Below, in pieces: positions 52,106 through 56,754 of a stretch of 56,754 nucleotides of DNA. The number at the start of each line of letters is the position of its first letter. Within the stretch, counting starts at the first letter, position 1. The position numbers and the translations under genes are program-made. Below the pieces are notes generated by a model. That model was given only the letters and a program-made list of their open reading frames with translations. It was not told where the DNA came from and made no database searches. The DNA is from an uncultured Bacteroidales bacterium (GTDB lineage Bacteria; Bacteroidota; Bacteroidia; Bacteroidales; UBA932), in the NCBI GenBank assembly GCA_946415475.1, contig CAMKSQ010000011.1, forward strand, positions 1-56,754, written 5' to 3'.

Positions 52106-52879
52106 ATGGGTCAGAAAACTAATCCTATCAGCAACCGTATCGGTATCACCCGTGGTTGGGACTCCAACTGGGTAGGCGGCAACTACGCCGAGAAAATCGC
52201 CGAAGACTACGAGATTCGCAAATACCTGGGCAGCCGTCTGGCAAAAGCCAGCCTCTCCCGCATCATCATTGAGCGCACCCTTAAGCTCATCACTGTCACC
52301 ATCCATGCCGCCCGTCCGGGTGTGATCATCGGTAAAGGTGGTCAGGAAGTGGACAAACTGAAGGAAGAGCTCAAGAAGGTTACCAAGAAGGATGTTCAAA
52401 TCAACATCTTCGAGGTAAAGCGTCCGGAGGTGGATGCCACCATCGTGGCAGACAGCATCGCCCGTCAGATCGAAGGCCGCGTGAGCTATCGTCGCGCCAT
52501 CAAGATGGCCATCGCCACCGCCATGCGCGTGGGTGCAGAAGGCATCAAGGTGCAGATCAGCGGTCGTGTAGGCGGCGCGGAAATCGCCCGCTCCGAGATG
52601 TTCAAGGAAGGCCGCACCCCGCTGCACACCTTCCGCGCAGACATCGACTACGCTCTGGCAGTGGCCAACACCCAGATGGGTACCATGGGTATCAAGGTGT
52701 GGATCTGCAACGGTGAGAAGTATGGCAAGCAGGATCTTTCTCCTAACGCCGGCTTCGCATCCAGCAATGCTGCAGCCGCCGGTGCCGGTCGTCGCGAAGG
52801 CGCACGCCCGGAGCGCGGTGAGCGTCGTGGAGGCCGCGGTGGTCGCCGTGAAGGTGGCCGTGGCGGCGAACGTCGCTAA
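52106..52879 (+). CDS. rpsC: 30S ribosomal protein S3
   Basis: 257 aa. KH domain with [19 protein letters not shown], then the C-terminal S3 domain ([20 protein letters not shown]). The last ~45 residues form an Ala then Arg/Gly-rich tail ([20 protein letters not shown]), common in Bacteroidetes S3. Unusually it is the last gene of the operon: rplP and the rest of the S10/spc genes do not follow, and a terminator lies 23 nt downstream. Confidence 0.96.
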   Translation: MGQKTNPISNRIGITRGWDSNWVGGNYAEKIAEDYEIRKYLGSRLAKASLSRIIIERTLKLITVTIHAARPGVIIGKGGQEVDKLKEELKKVTKKDVQINIFEVKRPEVDATIVADSIARQIEGRVSYRRAIKMAIATAMRVGAEGIKVQISGRVGGAEIARSEMFKEGRTPLHTFRADIDYALAVANTQMGTMGIKVWICNGEKYGKQDLSPNAGFASSNAAAAGAGRREGARPERGERRGGRGGRREGGRGGERR

Positions 52880-52884
52880 GCTTT

Positions 52885-52940
52885 AGCACACAACCTGTCA
52901 AAGGGGTGACCGTTCATTCGGCCACCCTTTTTTGTGTGCT
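52885..52940 (+). terminator. Terminator of the rplC-rpsC operon
   Basis: GGGTGACCG (52904-52912) pairs with CGGCCACCC (52919-52927; one mismatch), followed by TTTTTT. An outer stem AGCACAC (52885-52891) / GTGTGCT (52934-52940) encloses it. Confidence 0.88.
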
Positions 52941-52960
52941 AGTGGAGGAAGACAGAAGGA

Positions 52961-53098
52961 ATACCCTCCAGGGGGACTCCACTACGCTTCGCTCCGTTCC
53001 GGCCCCTCCCATTTCGCAACGCTCCGTCTGACGACGTCGCCGCTGTGGGCCCCTCCCCCTACCCTTGTGCGGGGGTGCACAAGCCCCCTGGAGGGTAT
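52961..53098 (+). repeat. Palindromic element, intergenic copy (subfamily 2)
   Basis: Perfect 15-bp arms ATACCCTCCAGGGGG (52961-52975 and complement 53084-53098), continued outward with gaps toward 52948 and 53115, enclose a 108-nt core. It has CGCTTCGCTCCG, two GGCCCCTCCC segments, GTCTGACGACG, and the GTGCGGGGGTGCAC tail of murB copy 1. It is the only full copy in this window outside a gene, in the 393-bp gap after rpsC. Confidence 0.9.
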
Positions 53099-53118
53099 CC
53101 CTTCCGCCGTCCCCGGTT

Positions 53119-53203
53119 CTCATCCTTATTATCGCCTGTTTTTAAGGACGAGAAGACCCAAACAGGTCTCTCATCCTTATAATTGCTTTAAAACAAGGAC
53201 GAG
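53119..53203 (+). repeat. Two tandem hairpins of the form CTCATCCTT...AAGGACGAG
   Basis: CTCATCCTTA (53119-53128) / TAAGGACGAG (53143-53152) and CTCATCCTT (53170-53178) / AAGGACGAG (53195-53203). Each stem has one T-G/A-C position; the loops differ. They fill the gap between the palindromic element and the thioredoxin-like gene promoter. Confidence 0.75.
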
Positions 53204-53249
53204 CAAGCCCCCAAACCCCGTCTTTATTTTCATTCCACATAATTTTGCG

Positions 53250-53257
53250 TATATTTG
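53250..53257 (+). promoter_or_regulatory. -7 box (TATATTTG) of the thioredoxin-like gene
   Basis: TATATTTG, 15 nt before ATG 53273; no clear -33 box. It probably serves the downstream uvrC and pnuC genes too. Confidence 0.65.
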
Positions 53258-53272
53258 CAAGCTGAAAAACAA

Positions 53273-54076
53273 ATGGATATGAAAAAGAACGTACTTTTTG
53301 TGGCGGCCGCCATCCTGGTGTGCATGGTGGGCTGCAAGAGCAAATCCGTAGAGGAAAAACTCGCAGAACTTAACGCGTGGAACGACAACCTGATGGAGCA
53401 GTACCGTACCCGCCTGGTGGCGCTGGACGGTAACGAAGAAGCCATTGAGGCCTACACGGATTCCATCATTGACGTGGTGGAAGACTATAACCTCAAAGCC
53501 CTCAAGGCCAACCTGGACAACGAGGTGGGCGTTGCCGCCCTCAAGAACCTGTATGGCCTGATGGACGATAATGAACTCTCCGAATATGTGGACAAGCTCA
53601 CCGCCCCCGTTCACGGTCAGGATTCCGCCTTTGTAAACGGCCTCAAAGAGGCGCTGAAAGCACAAAAGACCACGGCCGAAGGCCAGATGTTTACCGACTT
53701 CGAGGTGGACGGCGTGAAGTTCTCCGACTTCATCGGCAAAGGCAAATATGTACTGGTCGATTTCTGGGCCTCCTGGTGCGGCCCCTGCCGCGGCGAAATG
53801 CCCAACCTGCGCGCTGTTTACAATGAGTTCCATGGCGACAAATTCGACATGCTCTCCGTAGCCGTATGGGACAAGCCGGAAGACACCAAGAAAGCCGCCG
53901 AGGAAGAAGGCATTGTCTGGAACCAGATTATCAACGCCCAGCAAATCCCCACGGACCTTTACGGCATCCAGGGTATTCCCCACATCATCTTCTTCGGCCC
54001 GGACGGCACCATCCTCAAGCGCGGTCTGCGCGGTGACGACATCCGCGAGGCTGTAGCAGAGGCCCTGAACGACTAA
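53273..54076 (+). CDS. TlpA/ResA-like thioredoxin-fold lipoprotein
   Basis: 267 aa from ATG 53273 (ATG 53279 is equally plausible). Lipobox near MVGC anchors it in the envelope. A helical N-terminal domain of about 120 residues (VEEKLAELNAWNDNLMEQYR) precedes a thioredoxin domain with WASWCGPCRGEMPNL and the cis-Pro GIPHIIFF. The CxxC active site implies disulfide reduction or exchange in the periplasm, as for TlpA/ResA proteins. uvrC begins immediately after its stop. TTG 53255 overlaps the promoter box and was rejected. Confidence 0.88.
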   Translation: MDMKKNVLFVAAAILVCMVGCKSKSVEEKLAELNAWNDNLMEQYRTRLVALDGNEEAIEAYTDSIIDVVEDYNLKALKANLDNEVGVAALKNLYGLMDDNELSEYVDKLTAPVHGQDSAFVNGLKEALKAQKTTAEGQMFTDFEVDGVKFSDFIGKGKYVLVDFWASWCGPCRGEMPNLRAVYNEFHGDKFDMLSVAVWDKPEDTKKAAEEEGIVWNQIINAQQIPTDLYGIQGIPHIIFFGPDGTILKRGLRGDDIREAVAEALND

Positions 54077-55870
54077 GTGACCGTTCGAGAAAAAATAGCC
54101 CTATTCCCCCATTCCCCCGGCGTGTACAGATACTATGACGCCGAGGGAACGGTGATTTATGTAGGCAAGGCCAAAGACCTCCACAAGCGCGTGGCGCAGT
54201 ACTTTGTGCCCCCGGAGCGCCTGAACACCAAAACCCGCATCCTGGTAAGCAAGATTGCCGATGCCCAGTTCTCGGTGGTGGACTCCGAGGCCGATGCCCT
54301 CCTGCTGGAGAACAACCTCATCAAGCAGTACAAGCCCAAGTACAACATCCTCCTCAAGGATTCCAAAACCTACCCCTGGATCTGCATTACCGGTGACGAT
54401 TTCCCCCGGGTGTTCATTACCCGCCGCATCGAGAAAGGCAAGGGGAACCGGTACTTCGGGCCCTACAGCAGCGTGATGCACGCCCGGAATCTGGTGGACT
54501 TTTTTGACGAAGTGTACGCCCTCCGTACCTGCACGCTCAAAATCACCTCGGACGCCATCCTGCGGGGCAAATTCCGCCCCTGCCTGAAGTTTCATATCGG
54601 CAAATGCAAGGCCCCTTGCGTGGGAAAAATCTCGCGTGACGAGTACCAGCGGGACATCGACGAAATCGTCCATATCCTGAGCGGCCGTGGCGGAGAGGTG
54701 CTCAAGCATTATAAAGCTTTGATGGCCGATGCTGCCGAAAAGCTGGACTTTGAGCAGGCGCAGGTGTACAAGGACAAGCTTCGCACGCTGGAGAAGCACT
54801 ATTCCAAGAGCATCATTACGCAGGCGGCGGATACCGATGCCGATGTCTTCTCAATGGTCTTTGACGGCGGCGAAGCCTTCGGCAACTTCCTCCGCATCCG
54901 CGGCGGCGCCATCGTCCAGAGCCTGAACCTGGGCTTCCGCAGCCAGATTGAGGAGGAGCAGGCCGCCATGCTATCGACCTTCATTGGTGAGGTGGAAGAC
55001 AAATTCGGCACCCTTTCCAAAGAGGTGATCGTCCCGTTTATGCCCGACGTGGAGATTCCCGGCGTGGTGTTCAGGATTCCCCAGCGCGGAGACAAGCTCT
55101 CCCTGCTGGAGTTGAGCGCCAAAAACGCCAAGGAGTTCCATTTCAACAGCATCAAGCAGCGGGAGCACACGGATCCTGACGCCTTCCGCCAGAGCGTGAT
55201 GCTGGAATTGCAGAAAGCCCTGGGCATGAGCGAACTGCCGCGCCACATGGAATGCTTCGACAACTCGAACATCCAAGGCACCAACCCGGTGGCTTCCTGT
55301 GTGGTTTTCCGCGATGCGGAGCCGTCCAAGAAGGATTACCGGCGTTTCAAGATCAAGACGGTGGTGGGCGCCAACGACTACGCTTCCATGAAGGAGGTGG
55401 TGAACCGGCGCTATTCCCGTATGTTGGCTGAAGCGCCCGACGACCTTCCGCAGCTCATCGTCATCGATGGCGGCAAGGGGCAGCTGGAGTTTGCCTGGCA
55501 GGCCCTGGCCGAACTGGGCATCCTGGATCGGGTAACTGTCATCGGCCTGGCCAAACGGCTGGAAGAAGTGATTAGGGTAGGGGACCCGTATCCGCTCTTC
55601 ATCGACCGGAATTCACAGGCCCTGAAGGTGCTGCAGCGCATCCGTGACGAGGCCCACCGCTTTGGTATCACCTTCCACCGCAACCTGCGGTCCAAGGCGG
55701 CCATCCAGAGCGCCTTGCGGGAGATTAAAGGGGTAGGCGAGAAAACGGAACAGCGCCTGCTGATGCATTACGGTTCGGTGGCCCGCATCGCCGCCGCTCC
55801 GCTGGAGGAACTCAGCGCCCTGGTTGGCGCGGACCTTGCAGTGAAAATACATGATTATTTAAATGACTGA
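54077..55870 (+). CDS. uvrC: Excinuclease ABC subunit C
   Basis: 597 aa, starting at GTG 54077. GIY-YIG nuclease domain (GVYRYYD...IYVGKAKDLHKRV, about 13-90), a Cys-containing linker (KFHIGKCKAPCVG), a UVR domain (about 200-235, MADAAEKLDFEQAQVYKDKL), the RNase H-like C-terminal nuclease (MECFDNSNIQGTNPVASCVV; VIDGGKGQL) and terminal helix-hairpin-helix motifs (IKGVGEKTEQRLLMHYGSVA). It makes both incisions in nucleotide excision repair with UvrA/UvrB. It overlaps pnuC by 8 nt. Confidence 0.95.
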   Translation: MTVREKIALFPHSPGVYRYYDAEGTVIYVGKAKDLHKRVAQYFVPPERLNTKTRILVSKIADAQFSVVDSEADALLLENNLIKQYKPKYNILLKDSKTYPWICITGDDFPRVFITRRIEKGKGNRYFGPYSSVMHARNLVDFFDEVYALRTCTLKITSDAILRGKFRPCLKFHIGKCKAPCVGKISRDEYQRDIDEIVHILSGRGGEVLKHYKALMADAAEKLDFEQAQVYKDKLRTLEKHYSKSIITQAADTDADVFSMVFDGGEAFGNFLRIRGGAIVQSLNLGFRSQIEEEQAAMLSTFIGEVEDKFGTLSKEVIVPFMPDVEIPGVVFRIPQRGDKLSLLELSAKNAKEFHFNSIKQREHTDPDAFRQSVMLELQKALGMSELPRHMECFDNSNIQGTNPVASCVVFRDAEPSKKDYRRFKIKTVVGANDYASMKEVVNRRYSRMLAEAPDDLPQLIVIDGGKGQLEFAWQALAELGILDRVTVIGLAKRLEEVIRVGDPYPLFIDRNSQALKVLQRIRDEAHRFGITFHRNLRSKAAIQSALREIKGVGEKTEQRLLMHYGSVARIAAAPLEELSALVGADLAVKIHDYLND

Positions 55871-56600
55871 GAAACAATTCAACAAATGGTTCAGCAGCAT
55901 CCTGATGGGGCTGATGGTGGTTACCATCGGCATCGCTACCATATATAAGCTGCAGGAACCGCAGGCACGGACGCTGTTCATCATTGTGGCGGCGCTGGGT
56001 TCGGTAATGGGCGTAGCATCGTCTGTGCTCAGCGCCAACGGCATCATCTGGACCTTCCTCTTCGGGCTGCTGGATATTGCCTGCTGCCTTATCGTGGACG
56101 CGGACAACGGCATCTGGGGCGACTTCACCATGCACCTGGTTTATCTCCTGCCCATGCAGCTTATCGGTATCTGGCAATGGCGGAAACGGGGTGCAACCAA
56201 AGACAAGGAGGTGACGGCCCGCCGGCTTACCTCGCGTCAGCGCTGGATTGTATTCGGCTCCGTGGTGGCCGGCCTTGCAGCTGTATACGGCATCCTGATC
56301 GCCATCAAGTTCTACACGGTAGCCCCGGAAGAGATTAACCGTACGCAGGTTTTTGCCGATGCCGCCCGCACTACCTTCAACATCGCCGGTCAAATCCTCA
56401 TGTCACTGGCCTTCTACGAGCAGTGGCACCTGTGGATCCTGGTGAACATCGCCTCCATCGTCCTGTGGGGGAGCACCATGCTTTCCAGCGCGGCGTCCAG
56501 CTATACGGTGGTTATGTTTATTAAATATTGCTTCTATCTGGTGAACTCGCTCAACGGATTACGCGTGTGGTACCGTCTGAGTCAATCGGAGCAGAAATAA
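55863..56600 (+). CDS. pnuC: PnuC-family nicotinamide riboside (vitamin) transporter
   Basis: 245 aa, with about seven or eight hydrophobic helices. PnuC features are ANGIIWTFLFGLLDIACCLI, the MQLIGIWQWRKRG loop, and the conserved late region FADAARTTFNIAGQILMSLA followed by EQWHLWILVNIASIVLW. These transporters take up nicotinamide riboside or related vitamins, trapped inside by phosphorylation. The substrate cannot be fixed from sequence; thiamine-type PnuT is an alternative. It overlaps uvrC by 8 nt. Confidence 0.85.
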   Translation: MTEKQFNKWFSSILMGLMVVTIGIATIYKLQEPQARTLFIIVAALGSVMGVASSVLSANGIIWTFLFGLLDIACCLIVDADNGIWGDFTMHLVYLLPMQLIGIWQWRKRGATKDKEVTARRLTSRQRWIVFGSVVAGLAAVYGILIAIKFYTVAPEEINRTQVFADAARTTFNIAGQILMSLAFYEQWHLWILVNIASIVLWGSTMLSSAASSYTVVMFIKYCFYLVNSLNGLRVWYRLSQSEQK

Positions 56601-56632
56601 TCGGGCCTATTTCCGAAGTAAAAAATAATTAT

Positions 56633-56640
56633 TATATTTG
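56633..56640 (+). promoter_or_regulatory. -7 box (TATATTTG) of the acpP gene
   Basis: TATATTTG, 61 nt before ATG 56702; -33 box not clear. Confidence 0.65.
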
Positions 56641-56701
56641 CACATTATTTCGCTGGAACGAAAAAAGATACGTAAAAATATAAACTTAAAACCTAATCGT
56701 T

Positions 56702-56754
56702 ATGACAAAGGAAGAAATCGTAAAGCAGGTCAAGGATATCATCGTTGACAAGCT
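56702..56754 (+). CDS. acpP: Acyl carrier protein, N-terminal fragment cut by window end
   Basis: Only 17 codons lie in the window (MTKEEIVKQVKDIIVDK). The pattern of first helix plus KxIIVDKL is typical of AcpP, the phosphopantetheine carrier of fatty-acid synthesis. The Ser attachment site lies beyond the window, so the call rests on a short match and on the promoter upstream. Confidence 0.7.
   Translation, partial: MTKEEIVKQVKDIIVDK

Noticed and set aside
52961..53098. Large hairpin at 53.0 kb as a terminator or ncRNA
   Set aside because: No U-tract follows, and the core is shared with copies inside genes, so it is better explained as the palindromic element.
1..56754. Insertion sequence, transposase or REP-associated tyrosine transposase that could move the palindromes
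   Set aside because: No such gene was recognised on either strand; any enzyme acting on these elements must be encoded outside the window.

Overview
The window is a GC-rich chromosomal segment of an uncultured-type Bacteroidota, most likely order Bacteroidales. Evidence: SusC/SusD pair, BACON-type lipoproteins, a fimbrillin-like lipoprotein, almost no Shine-Dalgarno sequences, and repeated Bacteroidetes promoter signals (TTTG, 19-20 nt, TAnnTTTG) just upstream of operons. No tRNA, rRNA, CRISPR array, phage or transposase gene was seen.

Layout: 1-365 repeat-rich intergenic DNA; 366-15153 a starch/alpha-glucan utilisation locus (membrane regulator, SusC, SusD, a six-module CBM26-like lipoprotein, two GH13 enzymes, a GH31 alpha-glucosidase); 15157-17643 ksgA and a membrane AraC regulator with a Kelch-like sensor, both on the minus strand; 17782-21386 two surface lipoproteins; 21503-30297 aspS, murB, metH, metF, murA; 30337-40032 a lysine/diaminopimelate block (aminotransferase, dapF, dapA, dapD, asd, dapE, dapB, bifunctional aspartokinase/homoserine dehydrogenase), interrupted by one reverse lipoprotein gene; 40146-44326 an M6-type metalloprotease and a four-repeat BACON lipoprotein; 44345-48852 cdaA, mutS2, yraN and a damaged mannose-1-phosphate guanylyltransferase; 48976-52879 an incomplete S10 ribosomal operon (rplC to rpsC, without rpsJ before it or rplP after it); 53273-56754 thioredoxin-like lipoprotein, uvrC, pnuC and the first codons of a probable acpP.

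The most unusual content is short palindromic DNA placed inside housekeeping genes without breaking their reading frames. A family of about 110-145 bp elements occurs twice in murB, once in the aminotransferase gene, once (plus a reduced form) in dapE, and once between genes at 53.0 kb. The murB and aminotransferase copies share 88 of 92 core bases although they lie in opposite orientations, and the element is read in at least three different frames/orientations. Each copy is enclosed by 15-32 bp inverted arms whose outer sequence is specific to that locus; arm mismatches are transitions in the four coding copies that have any, as if insertion had made an inverted duplication of host DNA that later decayed. 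A second family of 27-28 bp palindromes with GTCAT...ATCTC ends and freely varying stems lies in frame in ksgA and dapF, abuts the start codon of the aminotransferase gene, and forms a degenerate array at the window start. This resembles in concept the protein-coding palindromic elements of Rickettsia.

Other points: four genes (murA, cdaA, ksgA, the Kelch-AraC gene) have exactly 6 nt between the -7 promoter box and ATG, predicting leaderless mRNAs; two operon-end terminator hairpins contain the next gene's -33 box; MurA carries Asp in place of the fosfomycin-target Cys; the truncated guanylyltransferase and the S10 operon lacking rpsJ meet at one point, suggesting a rearrangement junction. 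Coding starts were moved from upstream TTG codons to ATG wherever the TTG overlapped a promoter box or added non-family residues.
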